Of a DNA stretch of 64,000 bases, positions 35,038 through 45,583 are shown piece by piece. Where the stretch lies: assembly GCF_022095615.2 (NCBI RefSeq), contig NZ_CP155559.1:4461501-4525500 (forward strand). The letters are read 5' to 3'. Under the pieces are notes generated by a model, which searched no databases, had not been told where the DNA came from, and was given only the letters and a program-made list of their open reading frames with translations. Source of the DNA: Bacillus thuringiensis (GTDB lineage Bacteria; Bacillota; Bacilli; Bacillales; Bacillaceae_G). Every line of letters starts with the position of its first letter. The first letter of the stretch is position 1. A program made the position numbers and the translations under genes.

Positions 35038-35311
35038 TTTCATGTTAACTTAGTGGAAGCAGAAACCTGTATTTTATGCAAAGTTTCGCTTCCTGTTGTA
35101 CTATCCGCCGTATCCCTTATTCCAGAGTAAGCCAATTTTCAATTTAAATAACCAGATTTTCATATATACAAATCACGGCTTCGAACATATAAATTATATC
35201 CCTACTCATTACATCCCTCTGGTTTCACACCGCATGGGGCTAAAATAGGCCCTGACCGCTTCTATACGTCGCTGGATCCTCTATTCCATCTAAAAGAGTT
35301 TTTTTATCTTT
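35038..35311. other. Non-coding interval with weak hairpins
   Basis: No gene is supported in about 270 bases. The visible structure is the hairpin at 35055-35093 and a GGGGCTA...TAGGCCC palindrome near 35235. Composition is a little more GC-rich than neighbouring intergenic DNA, which may indicate a decayed repeat element. Confidence 0.4.
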
Positions 35312-35695
35312 TTAGCTCTTCGTTAATTCTTCCTCATCTTTCATACTATAGTAACCTAAATTCACAACGATTAAGAAATAGCCACCCAGAATCCCTACTG
35401 CAAATGCCCACATTACCATATGGTGCTCAATTTCGTACATAATAATAGCACCCAAAATAGCAGCTGCAAAACGATTAAACATACCGAGCGTCGGTGCTTT
35501 CGTTTTCTTTACGATACTATCTCCAAGCTTCTCAATTCGTCTTCCTAAAAGCCAAACACAATACATACTTACGATAAGTCCAATTCCAGCGCCTAGGAAA
35601 TGAGCTGAAAACGGTGTTAACATCCACCCTAGTAAAAGAAAACCTAGTAAATAATACGATTGAATTTTAAACGATCTTAATGACATACTAATCAT
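35312..35695 (-). CDS. AtpI-like (ATP synthase subunit I family) membrane protein
   Basis: A 127-aa protein with four membrane helices, a short basic loop (LLGRRIEKLGDSIVKKTKAP) between helices 2 and 3 and an acidic C-terminus. The four-helix plan and length match ATP synthase subunit I (AtpI) proteins, which help assemble the c-ring or carry Mg. It stands far from any atp operon here, so the link is only by family resemblance. GAGGGG lies six bases before ATG 35695. Confidence 0.55.
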   Translation of the reverse strand: MISMSLRSFKIQSYYLLGFLLLGWMLTPFSAHFLGAGIGLIVSMYCVWLLGRRIEKLGDSIVKKTKAPTLGMFNRFAAAILGAIIMYEIEHHMVMWAFAVGILGGYFLIVVNLGYYSMKDEEELTKS

Positions 35696-35794
35696 GCTGT
35701 ACCCCTCTTCAGTAATTTTTATCTATCCAACAAAAGCTGTATAACTCATTTCTTTTGAGTTCATACGACTTAAAATTCTCTTCACTCAAATTAA

Positions 35795-35825
35795 AAACAA
35801 CATAAACACAATGTTTATGTTGTTT
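35795..35825. other. Perfect 14-bp hairpin between divergent genes
   Basis: AAACAACATAAACA (35795-35808) and TGTTTATGTTGTTT (35812-35825) form a 14-bp stem with a 3-base loop. On the minus strand TTTTTAATTT follows, as in a terminator. Both neighbours start transcription away from it, so it is either an attenuator in the leader of the AtpI-like gene, an operator, or the end of an unrecognised transcript. Confidence 0.6.
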
Positions 35826-35986
35826 GAATGTTTTCAGGAAATAATATTATACAAGATTTCGAACATCATATTCTTATAATTTGTGACGTTTTTCCAAACA
35901 TTTTTCGTCCATTTATGAAAAAAATGATATCAATCTATGAACATACGGATATGATGTAATAACTACACAAATAAAGGGGGCGTCTA

Positions 35987-36208
35987 ATGATTTATTTTTT
36001 AATGGCTCTCATTCACCTCATTATCCCTGCACTTATTGGACTTTCGTTATATTGGTACACGAAAAATCATAGTATTTTCTACGCTGTCCTCGGTGTTCTT
36101 CTTCCAGGTATTATTCTTATCACACTCTTCCGTATTCCATTTTTAAACTTAATTCCACTTGTTACTGCTATCTTATTTCTCGTCTTCTTACCAAAAATAA
36201 AAAAATAG
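35987..36208 (+). CDS. Small membrane protein (73 aa), unknown
   Basis: Three closely spaced hydrophobic segments cover nearly the full length, with a Lys-rich end (LPKIKK). No motif or family is recognised. AAAGGGGGCG precedes ATG 35987 and a strong terminator follows the stop, so it is probably a real single-gene unit. Confidence 0.55.
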   Translation: MIYFLMALIHLIIPALIGLSLYWYTKNHSIFYAVLGVLLPGIILITLFRIPFLNLIPLVTAILFLVFLPKIKK

Positions 36209-36244
36209 GAAAGCAGATCATAAGTGATCTGTTTTCCTATTTTG
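36205..36244. terminator. Bidirectional terminator between convergent genes
   Basis: AAAATAGGAAA then CAGATCA pairs with TGATCTG then TTTCCTATTTT, 36203-36244, allowing one bulge. It includes the last codons of the EamA gene. Confidence 0.85.
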
Positions 36245-37142
36245 ATATAGGTTCCCCCGCAGTAGAATGCACTTTTACTTTCTCCGATTTCACAAACCAT
36301 AGACCGAAGAAAATAATAATGCCACCGATTATTTGTTGAAATGATACATATTCATTTGCCCATACAGCTGCAAATAAAACAGCTACAAGTGGCGTTATAT
36401 ACATATATACCATCGTATGTGACGCGCCAATTTTTTGAATACCAACATACCACATCACTAAACCAAATACTGTTACAAAGAAAATGGAATATAGTAAAGC
36501 GAATAGTGTCATTCCGTGTGTAATCTGAAATGGCATTATAAATACATGTGGTCCACTTAACAATAAAAGCGGAATCGCGCCAACTAATGCTGACCATGCG
36601 GTAACACGTAGTGCTGAATATTTTTTAATTAATGGACCTGCTAAAACTGGATAAAGCCCCCAGCATATTGATGTAATAAGTCCAATTCCATTACCATAAA
36701 AAGAACTAGCAAGCGAATGCCCTGCTACTAAAACTAATGCAGCACCACCAAAGGCAATTATAGAACCGATGAGCTTTCGAGAAGAAAACTTTTCTTGTTT
36801 CAAAAAAATAGCAAATACAGTTGTAAAAATAGGTGAAATAGAAATGAGTAAAGAGGCATTTGTAGCAGATGTATATTTGACAGTTTCCATAAATAACGTT
36901 TGATACAGTACAATACCTACAACGCTAACGATGATTAATCTAGGTATATCCTTTCGCTCCATATAAACCGACTTTTCAATAAAAAATGTAAGGAGTAACA
37001 TAAGCGGTGCCGCTGATATCATCCGAAGTGCCGTAAACTCAATTGCTGTAAATTCTAAAAGTCCATATTTCGCAATCGTAAAATTAATCCCCCAAATAAT
37101 AACGACTGTTAAGATTAATAACTCAATCCCCCATCTTCTCAT
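36237..37142 (-). CDS. EamA/DMT-family transporter
   Basis: A 301-aa transporter with ten membrane helices in two EamA repeats (about residues 8-135 and 150-285). The first repeat opens with ILTVVIIWGINFTIAKYGL and contains FTALRMISAAPLML, and the second ends with QIIGGIIIFFGLWF. DMT exporters move amino acids, metabolites or drugs; the substrate is unknown. GCGGAGGGGA precedes ATG 37142. Dispersed repeat copy D lies upstream. Confidence 0.88.
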   Translation of the reverse strand: MRRWGIELLILTVVIIWGINFTIAKYGLLEFTAIEFTALRMISAAPLMLLLTFFIEKSVYMERKDIPRLIIVSVVGIVLYQTLFMETVKYTSATNASLLISISPIFTTVFAIFLKQEKFSSRKLIGSIIAFGGAALVLVAGHSLASSFYGNGIGLITSICWGLYPVLAGPLIKKYSALRVTAWSALVGAIPLLLLSGPHVFIMPFQITHGMTLFALLYSIFFVTVFGLVMWYVGIQKIGASHTMVYMYITPLVAVLFAAVWANEYVSFQQIIGGIIIFFGLWFVKSEKVKVHSTAGEPISK

Positions 37143-37252
37143 GCGTATCCCCTCCGCAAATAAAATTATACAGAAAATTCAATCATATGTACATTTCATT
37201 ATGTGAAAAAATCTTTTTATTGTATGGAGAACTTTGCTTTTGTTACACGAAC

Positions 37253-37319
37253 TTATATCAGCGATTTTTTAAATATATCGACTTATCAACAAAAAACGAC
37301 AATAATAGCGACTTATACA
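37253..37319 (+). repeat. Dispersed terminator-associated repeat, copy D
   Basis: Contains TATATCAGCGATTTTTTAAA then TATATCGACTTATCAACAAA and AAACGACAATAATAGCGACTT. The A-rich end leads to the hairpin at 37327. Confidence 0.65.
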
Positions 37320-37326
37320 ATAAAAA

Positions 37327-37362
37327 AAGGTGGTTCCAAAACACACTTTGGAACCACCTTTC
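37327..37362 (-). terminator. Intrinsic terminator of the HesB-like gene
   Basis: AAAGGTGGTTCCA (37327-37339) pairs with TGGAACCACCTTT (to 37362), directly after the minus-strand stop. Confidence 0.9.
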
Positions 37363-37367
37363 CTCTA

Positions 37368-37691
37368 CTACACTCGAACGTGTAACTTCATATTCGGATT
37401 ATAAAATTGACTCGGGCTCTTCAGTTGAAAAGTTCCTCCACCTTCATTCCAATCGACCGTCAACTTATCATCCATAAATACAAGCTTTGTACGATCAGCA
37501 ATAAAATTCATTGTGCTGGATTCGATATCAACATCGCGCTCATCTTTTTCTGCTACAGCTACTAAATCGATAATTCCGCTCATTACACAACCGCAACCTT
37601 CATTATCGTAAAATAACTTTATATATTTTGCTTCATTTGGAATCTTATCCATAATCTTTTTATATGCTGCTTCTGTTACAGTAACGTACAT
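37368..37691 (-). CDS. HesB/IscA-like (YqkB-type) iron-sulfur biogenesis protein
   Basis: A 107-aa protein of the HesB-like domain superfamily. It opens with the family's VTEAAYKKIMD and has one Cys pair (EGCGC, residues 32-35). The canonical C-terminal CGCG motif of IscA is missing, as is usual in the YqkB group. Fe-S assembly is therefore a family inference, not a demonstrated role. GAGAGGATG is eleven bases from ATG 37691, slightly far. Confidence 0.75.
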   Translation of the reverse strand: MYVTVTEAAYKKIMDKIPNEAKYIKLFYDNEGCGCVMSGIIDLVAVAEKDERDVDIESSTMNFIADRTKLVFMDDKLTVDWNEGGGTFQLKSPSQFYNPNMKLHVRV

Positions 37692-37811
37692 ATGTTAATG
37701 TTCATCCTCTCTCGTATCATTCATATATTGTACCACCATTTTTCTCGAAAAATATATACAGAAAATTACGACTAATATACAATATATGTAATAAAGGAGG
37801 TTGTATCACGT

Positions 37812-37976
37812 ATGTTCAAATTACTTCGATACCCCATCTTCTTAGGTCTACTCGGTAGCTTTTTTATTTCTAGTGGAATGGTATTACAACATATACTTCC
37901 TTATTCTCCTTCTATTGGTTGGATTTTAGGCTTTACTTGTTTCCTAACCGCTTCTTATTTTGCTATGAAAAAATAA
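37812..37976 (+). CDS. Small membrane protein (54 aa), unknown
   Basis: Reads MFKLLRYPIFLGLLG with two hydrophobic stretches (about 7-25 and 34-51) and a Lys-Lys end. AAAGGAGG is ten bases before ATG 37812. No family is recognised, and it is below the usual size for gene callers. Confidence 0.5.
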   Translation: MFKLLRYPIFLGLLGSFFISSGMVLQHILPYSPSIGWILGFTCFLTASYFAMKK

Positions 37977-38062
37977 GAAGCACTTTAAAAACATGCGATT
38001 GTTTTACAGTAAATTTTGTTATGGATTTTATTTTGCTTCCACAGGAGAAACGTTGGCTCTAA

Positions 38063-39625
<1,563 letters not shown>

Positions 39626-39658
39626 CCCTTACAAAAAGTAATTTACTGTACAAAAAAA

Positions 39659-39675
39659 GACCCGTAATTCGGGTC
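39659..39675 (-). terminator. Small hairpin with T run on the minus strand
   Basis: GACCCG (39659-39664) pairs with CGGGTC (39670-39675). Seven T follow only in the minus-strand direction. It would stop minus-strand read-through past the kinase terminator before it reaches the collagen-like gene. Confidence 0.5.
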
Positions 39676-39815
39676 AACAAATAATAATACAAATGAATTA
39701 AAACAAATAACAGACAAGCTCATTATATACTATCATTGTAAAAATATCCATATTTTAACTTTTTTATTATATATACTGTGCCAATATTGTAAACACTGTC
39801 GAATTTTTATTCACA

Positions 39816-39853
39816 AAAAGGAGATCACTCTCGAATAAGCGATCTCCTTTTTT
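39816..39853 (-). terminator. Intrinsic terminator of the histidine kinase pair
   Basis: AAAAGGAGATC (to about 39826) pairs with GATCTCCTTTT (39841-39851), flanked by A and T runs. Confidence 0.88.
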
Positions 39854-39866
39854 CAATATTTTTTCA

Positions 39867-41084
39867 TTACATCGGCAATACAATCTTTACAGTCGTTCCA
39901 ACCCCAACTTCACTTTCAAAACTCATTTTACCGTTGTGGTCTTTAATAATTTTTTCTGTAACTACTAAACCTAAACCTGTTCCCGTTTCTTTCGTTGTGT
40001 AAAAAGCTTCATTTAGCTTCGGAATTTTGTCTTTTGGAATACCGCAACCCTCATCCTTAACTTGAACAATGATTGCATCTTCTACAGTCACTTTAATCGT
40101 AATCGTTCCGCCAACTGACATTGCTTCAATCGCATTTTTAATTAAATTAAAAAATACTTGTTTTAATCGTTTTTCATCGCATGTAATCGATGGTATATCT
40201 TTACTATAAATACCTTGTATGTGCACTCCTTGCTTTAAAGCAGGCTTCCCCATAACTCTAATAACATAAGCGATAATTTCTTCTATATTATGAATTTCTG
40301 ATTCTAGTGATTTAGATTTTTCAAATCCACTAAGTTCTGTAGCGATTGTATGAATTCGTTCTACTTCTTGTTTCATAATATCACTATATATTTTATCCTC
40401 AGGATATTTATTCGCTTGCTTATTCACAAATTTATCTAAATTCGCTAGAGGCCCTCTAATTTTGTAGCCAATAACTGTTGCCATTTTCCCAACAGTTGCC
40501 AGTTTTTCTGTTTGTTCTATTTCTTTATCCATCATCTCAAGCGTGCGAACATAAGACTGAAATCTCAAAAACATAATCCAACATATGATAGTAAATACGC
40601 TATATAATGCCATTGGGATTAAAACGAGTGACGATTGAATCATGATTCCTATAAGAGCATACTTTCCAACAAGTATGCCGGTAACTAACCAAAAATATCT
40701 TTTGTTCACAAAGAGTGGGGCAAATAAAATAAAAAATCCTTCTACTATATTCCCACCATCAAACTCAGCATCACTACCATAGTAAATCATAAAATTATGG
40801 ATAAAATCTAATAAGTTATATCCAATTAGAATAATATACTTTACTGCAAATGGATTATTCCATTTCATGAAGTATACTCCAATACAAAACAAAATCACCA
40901 TCAGAAAATAAAGCCATAAGCCTAAACCATCTTCAAATTCTCCTACTCCTTCTTGCTCTCCTCCTATTAAAGGTACAATAAATTCGTAGGCCAGATCGTA
41001 TACAAAAAATATAGTAAAAAATAGACTTAAAAATATTTTCAGCGCCTTCATTTCTTCATTTTTAAATATATCGTTTTTATTCAT
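39867..41084 (-). CDS. Membrane histidine kinase paralogue lacking the phospho-acceptor histidine (pseudokinase)
   Basis: A 405-aa protein with about six membrane helices, then an H-box-like helix and a HATPase domain. The H-box reads GKMATVIGYKIRGPLANL: Tyr207 (TAC, codon 40466-40464) stands where the phospho-accepting His belongs, and Lys208 and Gly211 replace the usual Glu and Asn. ATP-binding boxes look intact: N-box FFNLIKNAIEAM, G1 DEGCGIPKDKI, and TGTGLGL. It can probably bind ATP but not autophosphorylate. Its start overlaps the stop of the upstream kinase by 4 bases. The two share sensor-domain motifs (FDGxNI, NKxYF, VGKY), so it is a tandem duplicate. No response regulator is adjacent. 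Confidence 0.88.
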   Translation of the reverse strand: MNKNDIFKNEEMKALKIFLSLFFTIFFVYDLAYEFIVPLIGGEQEGVGEFEDGLGLWLYFLMVILFCIGVYFMKWNNPFAVKYIILIGYNLLDFIHNFMIYYGSDAEFDGGNIVEGFFILFAPLFVNKRYFWLVTGILVGKYALIGIMIQSSLVLIPMALYSVFTIICWIMFLRFQSYVRTLEMMDKEIEQTEKLATVGKMATVIGYKIRGPLANLDKFVNKQANKYPEDKIYSDIMKQEVERIHTIATELSGFEKSKSLESEIHNIEEIIAYVIRVMGKPALKQGVHIQGIYSKDIPSITCDEKRLKQVFFNLIKNAIEAMSVGGTITIKVTVEDAIIVQVKDEGCGIPKDKIPKLNEAFYTTKETGTGLGLVVTEKIIKDHNGKMSFESEVGVGTTVKIVLPM

Positions 41085-42337
41085 ATGGTAACTCCTAGCT
41101 TTTCTCCCACTTGGATTTCATTATTTCCATGCTGCTTCGGGAGCATGATATCTATTCTAGTTCCAATATCTCTTTCACTTGAAATATGTAATTCACCAAG
41201 ATGCTGCTCGGTAACAAGCCGATTCGCTACCGTAAGTCCCAAACCAATTTTATCTTGTTTCGTTGTATAAAAGGCCTCTGTAACACGAGCCAAATTTTCT
41301 TTCTTAATACCGTAACCATTATCGATTACACTTAGTATTACATAATCTTGTCCTTTATTTTCTAACCGTAACTCTAATGTGCCACCTTGCTCCATGGCCT
41401 CCAGAGCATTTTTTATGACATATAGCAAGACTCCTCTTATTTTCCGCTCATCACATTCAACTTCTATCATCTTTTCTTCCACATTAGAAATAAGCTGGAC
41501 GCTAGATTCATTCATTTTTTCGCGAAGAATTGTTATTGCTTGTAATACAATTCCTCCTATATTATGTTTTTTATAAATAGAAGGTTTACATGTAGCAACT
41601 TCCATCAACTCACTTATCATATTATTCATATTTTCTATTTCAAAGATCATCTGTTTGTAAATAGGGTCCTCCCCATGCTTCTCTCGTTGTAATTGCGTAA
41701 ACCCTTTTAATGAAGCAAGTGGATTTTTAATTTCATGTCCTACTGTCGCTGCCATTTTTCCGATTACTGCTAATTTTTGTGATTCACTAGCAATCTTAAT
41801 ACTTTCCTTTACCGCTGAAAGGTATTGTATAAATCGATTTAAAATGATGTATGCCGCTATTAATACAAGTGTATACATAATGAGGAACATAAACCCCTTT
41901 ACTTCCTGTAATACAAATAAATAAATCACATATTTTCCTACAATAGTCGAAAGTACAAACGCAAAATATTTTTTATTTAAAAATATAGGTACAAAGAAGA
42001 TGAGAATAATTTCTATTATATTTACCCCATCAAATGCCGCCTCATTATAAAGCATATACGATAGTATATTAATAATTTCTATTCCCGTATATGCAAATAC
42101 ACATGCATATTTAACAAGGGGCACTTTCTCTTTTTTTATTAAATATACATTCACACCTAGTATTGCTATTCCGAAAATAACTTGCCATAGTATACTATTT
42201 CCCTTATCCGTTAGTGATTTATTCTCCAATACGATTGCATAGAAAATTTGGTATGAAACAACAATGACATACAGCACCCATAAAAAAATTTTTGCGTTCC
42301 TTTCTTCTTCTTTATATGATAGAAAACTTTCTTTCAC
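41081..42337 (-). CDS. Orphan membrane sensor histidine kinase, KinB-like topology
   Basis: A 418-aa kinase with about six membrane helices in the first 170 residues, a canonical H-box (GKMAATVGHEIKNPLASLKG, with His200 as phospho-acceptor), and HATPase boxes (VIKNALEAMEQGG, DNGYGIKKEN, GLGLTVANRL). No response regulator gene accompanies it. Orphan six-helix kinases of this type in bacilli, such as KinB, feed the Spo0F phosphorelay, so a sporulation role is plausible but inferred. The start is GTG 42337 behind AAGGGGTGTTGAA. Its last codons overlap the pseudokinase gene. Confidence 0.9.
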   Translation of the reverse strand: MKESFLSYKEEERNAKIFLWVLYVIVVSYQIFYAIVLENKSLTDKGNSILWQVIFGIAILGVNVYLIKKEKVPLVKYACVFAYTGIEIINILSYMLYNEAAFDGVNIIEIILIFFVPIFLNKKYFAFVLSTIVGKYVIYLFVLQEVKGFMFLIMYTLVLIAAYIILNRFIQYLSAVKESIKIASESQKLAVIGKMAATVGHEIKNPLASLKGFTQLQREKHGEDPIYKQMIFEIENMNNMISELMEVATCKPSIYKKHNIGGIVLQAITILREKMNESSVQLISNVEEKMIEVECDERKIRGVLLYVIKNALEAMEQGGTLELRLENKGQDYVILSVIDNGYGIKKENLARVTEAFYTTKQDKIGLGLTVANRLVTEQHLGELHISSERDIGTRIDIMLPKQHGNNEIQVGEKLGVTI

Positions 42338-42521
42338 TTCAACACCCCTTCAAAATAATATCTCGAAGAATACCATTTATTATAATAAATGATTTTCATA
42401 GACAAACAAAGATAAATCGAACATTTGAGGAAAATCATCCCAATAAAGCAAAGCATCTTCAGACTATATATAAGCATAAAAGCTATAAACAATAATACGT
42501 ATATTATGGGAGGTGTTTTAT

Positions 42522-44552
42522 ATGGACGGTAAAAAAAATAAAAAAACAGAACAACTGGAATCCTTCACCCGTGAGAATGAAGGAAAGAGAATGACGACAA
42601 ATACAGGTGTTACAATTTCAAATGATGAAAATACTTTAAACGCTGGTGATCGTGGTCCTACCCTTCTAGAAGATTTCCTGATGCGAGAAAAGCTTGCTCA
42701 TTTTGACCGTGAACGAATTCCTGAAAGAGTCGTTCACGCACGTGGATACGGTGCACATGGTATGTTCGAGCTATATGAATCTTTAGAAGAGCTAACAATG
42801 GCCCACTTTTTACAAGACCCTTCAAAAAAAACACCCCTTTTCGTTCGCTTCTCTGAAGTAGCTGGATCAAAAGGGGCGAATGAAACAAATCGAGATGTAC
42901 GAGGGTTCGCCGTTAAATTTTATACAGAAGAAGGAAATTTTGATTTAGTAGGAAACAATATTCCTATTTTTTTCATTCAAGATGGCATTAAATTCCCTGA
43001 TCTTATTCACGCCCTTAAACCTGAGCCGCATAATGAGATTCCGCAGGGACAAACAGCACATGATACATTTTGGGACTTCATCGCCAATAACCAAGAATCC
43101 GCAGCGATGATGATGTGGATTATGTCTGATCGTGCCATTCCAAGAAGTTTTCGAATGATGCAAGGATTTGGCGTTCATACATTCCGCTTAGTGAATAAGA
43201 ACGGAAAATCACGATTCGTAAAATTTCACTGGAAGCCGAAGCTCGGCATTCACTCATTAATTTGGGATGAAGCTCAAAAATTAGGCGGCGCCGATCCAGA
43301 TTACCATCGCCGTGATTTATGGGAAAATATTAATGCTGGAAACTATCCTGAGTACGAACTTGGCATTCAAATTTTAGAAGAAGATGATGAATTCAAATAC
43401 GATTTCGATATATTAGATGCGACGAAAATTTGGCCTGAAGAAGATTTTCCCGTTAAAATCATCGGAAAAATGACATTAAATCGCAACGTCGATAATGTAT
43501 TCGCGGAAACGGAACAAGTCGCACTTCATCCTGGAAGTATCGTCCGTGGTATTGATTTTACAAATGATCCGCTCTTACAAGGTAGGCTCTTTTCTTATAC
43601 AGACACTCAATTGGCACGCGTCGGTACAAATTATCAAGAATTACCGATTAACCGTCCGATATGCCCATTTCATAACAATCAAAGAGATGGTGCATCTAAA
43701 TATATAATCGATAAAGGAAAAATTGCTTACCATAATAATTCCTTAGCAAATAACACTCCTTACACTGTCCCCGGTACAAAGGGTGGGTTTGTTACATATC
43801 CTTCTACTGTATCAGGTCATAAAATGAGAGAGACAGCTGCCAGTTTCAAAGACCATTTTTCTCAAGCACGTTTATTTTGGAATAGTATGAGTAACGTCGA
43901 AAAGGTTCATATTATGCAAGCCTTCTCCTTTGAATTAGGAAAAGTAAACAGTAAATCGGTACGCCAACAAGTCGTAAATATGATTGCACATATTAGTACT
44001 GAATTAGCTACGTTAGTCGCTGAAGCGGTCGGAGCAAAAGTCCCAAATATTCAAGAATCCAGCGTTACGGAATCATCGCCAGCACTCAGTATGGCCAATA
44101 CGACATTTAGTCCTAATACATTACGAGTAGGTATCATTGTTGCAAATGGATATGACGGACAAAACGCGCAATATATAATAAATCAATTCAAACAAGTTGG
44201 GCTGCAGCCGGTCATTGTTTCCGAACGATTAGGTATTGTGCAAGGAACGCAAAATGTACGTTGGGACGTGAATGATACTTTTTTAACAGGATCTCCACTT
44301 CTTTATGACGGTCTACTTCTTATTGGAGGAAATCTTGATGAACAGTTTCTTAATAAAGCAAGTTCATTTGTCGTAGAATCATATAATCACTTTAAGCCAA
44401 TTGGTGCCTTCCAAAATGGATCTACTGTTATTCAATCTTTAAATATTCAAGGAAAACCTGGTGTCTTAGTAGAACAGAGCCCTACGCTCCTGGCGAATGA
44501 ATTTATTAAAGCTATGACGAAACAACGCTTTTGGGATAGAGCATATGAATAA
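42522..44552 (+). CDS. katE: Large-subunit (clade II) heme catalase
   Basis: A 676-aa catalase that destroys hydrogen peroxide. The distal His72 (VVHARGYGAHG), Asn145 (VGNNIPIFFIQD) and the proximal-Tyr segment RLFSYTDTQLARVG are all present. From about residue 535 a flavodoxin/class-I-amidotransferase-like domain follows (VGIIVANGYDGQNAQ), which defines clade II enzymes such as E. coli HPII. The B. cereus KatE is known to be under general-stress (sigma-B) control, but I did not find a convincing sigma-B promoter by eye. ATG 42522 lies six bases from GGGAGGTG. A hydrolase gene follows 16 bases after the stop. Confidence 0.95.
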   Translation: MDGKKNKKTEQLESFTRENEGKRMTTNTGVTISNDENTLNAGDRGPTLLEDFLMREKLAHFDRERIPERVVHARGYGAHGMFELYESLEELTMAHFLQDPSKKTPLFVRFSEVAGSKGANETNRDVRGFAVKFYTEEGNFDLVGNNIPIFFIQDGIKFPDLIHALKPEPHNEIPQGQTAHDTFWDFIANNQESAAMMMWIMSDRAIPRSFRMMQGFGVHTFRLVNKNGKSRFVKFHWKPKLGIHSLIWDEAQKLGGADPDYHRRDLWENINAGNYPEYELGIQILEEDDEFKYDFDILDATKIWPEEDFPVKIIGKMTLNRNVDNVFAETEQVALHPGSIVRGIDFTNDPLLQGRLFSYTDTQLARVGTNYQELPINRPICPFHNNQRDGASKYIIDKGKIAYHNNSLANNTPYTVPGTKGGFVTYPSTVSGHKMRETAASFKDHFSQARLFWNSMSNVEKVHIMQAFSFELGKVNSKSVRQQVVNMIAHISTELATLVAEAVGAKVPNIQESSVTESSPALSMANTTFSPNTLRVGIIVANGYDGQNAQYIINQFKQVGLQPVIVSERLGIVQGTQNVRWDVNDTFLTGSPLLYDGLLLIGGNLDEQFLNKASSFVVESYNHFKPIGAFQNGSTVIQSLNIQGKPGVLVEQSPTLLANEFIKAMTKQRFWDRAYE

Positions 44553-44568
44553 GTTAGGGGGATAATTT

Positions 44569-45378
44569 ATGTTTGTTACTGTCGAGAAAGATGTGCATAT
44601 TTTTGTGCAAGACGTTAACCCCGGACCCGGTAGTAAAACCGTGTTCTTCGTCCATGGCTGGCCTTTAAATCATCAAATGTACCAATATCAACTCAATGTG
44701 TTACCACAGCACGGTTTCCGCTGTATCGCTATGGATATACGCGGAAACGGACAATCTGATAAACCATGGACTGGTTACACATACGATCGTTTAGCAGACG
44801 ATATCGCCATTGTCCTAGAAGCACTTCAAGTAGAAAATGCTACATTAGTCGGTTTTTCAGTAGGTGGCGCTCTTTCTATTCGTTACATGTCTCGCTACAA
44901 TGGTCAGCGCATTTCTAAACTTGTATTAGTCGATGCTGTTTCCCCCTCTTTCGTCAAAAATCAAGAATCTCCCTACGGTGTCCCAAAAGAACAAGCAGAT
45001 ACCCTCATTAATCAAATGTATGCCAATATGCCAAAATTTTTAAATGATGTGTCTTTATCATTTTTTAATAGAAACTTAGGATCTGCTACGTTAGAATGGT
45101 TTTCTTATCTCGGTATGCAGTCTGCTTCCTACGCTCTCATCAAAATATTGCAAGCTGCCGCAAATGAAGATGTAACGAAAGATTTAAGTAAAATTAACGT
45201 CCCAACAAAAATATTCCACGGTGTTCACGATCAACTGATCCCTTACAAAAGTGCTGAACTCACGCAAAAGCGGATTAAAAATTCTCAGTTACATCCTCTT
45301 ACAAATAGCGGTCACGGCTCTCCAATCGATCAAGCGGATGAATTAAATGCAGAACTTATAAAGTTTTTGCATTCATAA
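44569..45378 (+). CDS. Alpha/beta hydrolase (chloroperoxidase / esterase-like), downstream of catalase
   Basis: A 269-aa hydrolase with the expected order: oxyanion loop FFVHGWPLN, nucleophile GFSVGG (Ser96), acid HGVHDQLIP and His near the end (NSGHGSPID). DIRGNGQSDKPW is typical of arylesterase and non-heme haloperoxidase relatives. It sits 16 bases behind katE with TTAGGGGGATA as ribosome site, so the two are one transcript. A role in oxidative stress is suggested only by this context. Confidence 0.85.
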   Translation: MFVTVEKDVHIFVQDVNPGPGSKTVFFVHGWPLNHQMYQYQLNVLPQHGFRCIAMDIRGNGQSDKPWTGYTYDRLADDIAIVLEALQVENATLVGFSVGGALSIRYMSRYNGQRISKLVLVDAVSPSFVKNQESPYGVPKEQADTLINQMYANMPKFLNDVSLSFFNRNLGSATLEWFSYLGMQSASYALIKILQAAANEDVTKDLSKINVPTKIFHGVHDQLIPYKSAELTQKRIKNSQLHPLTNSGHGSPIDQADELNAELIKFLHS

Positions 45379-45544
45379 AAATCTATGCCAAACCATTTCG
45401 ATAGGAACGCAATTTTGAAATGATTAAAATTCACATATTTCTCACAAATCAATCAATAAAACGATTACATTTTCATTTATACTACATGTACAGGTAATAC
45501 TCCCTAAACCCAGCTTGTCTGGTTACCCCGTTAAATACTATAAA

Positions 45545-45577
45545 AAAAGAACTTGTATCGTTATACAAGTTCTTTTT
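45545..45577. terminator. Terminator between katE unit and LTA-synthase-like gene
   Basis: AAAAGAACTTGTAT (from 45545) pairs with ATACAAGTTCTTTT (to 45577). T runs on both sides suit both convergent genes. Confidence 0.88.
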
Positions 45578-45583
45578 GTTTTT

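Noticed and set aside
37187..37477. Plus-strand frame of 96 codons over the repeat copy D and the HesB-like 3' end
   Set aside because: Crosses a terminator and the antisense of a supported gene; no ribosome site.
42360..42520. Sigma-B promoter for katE
   Set aside because: No GTTT/GGGTAT pair at 13-15 base spacing was found by eye.
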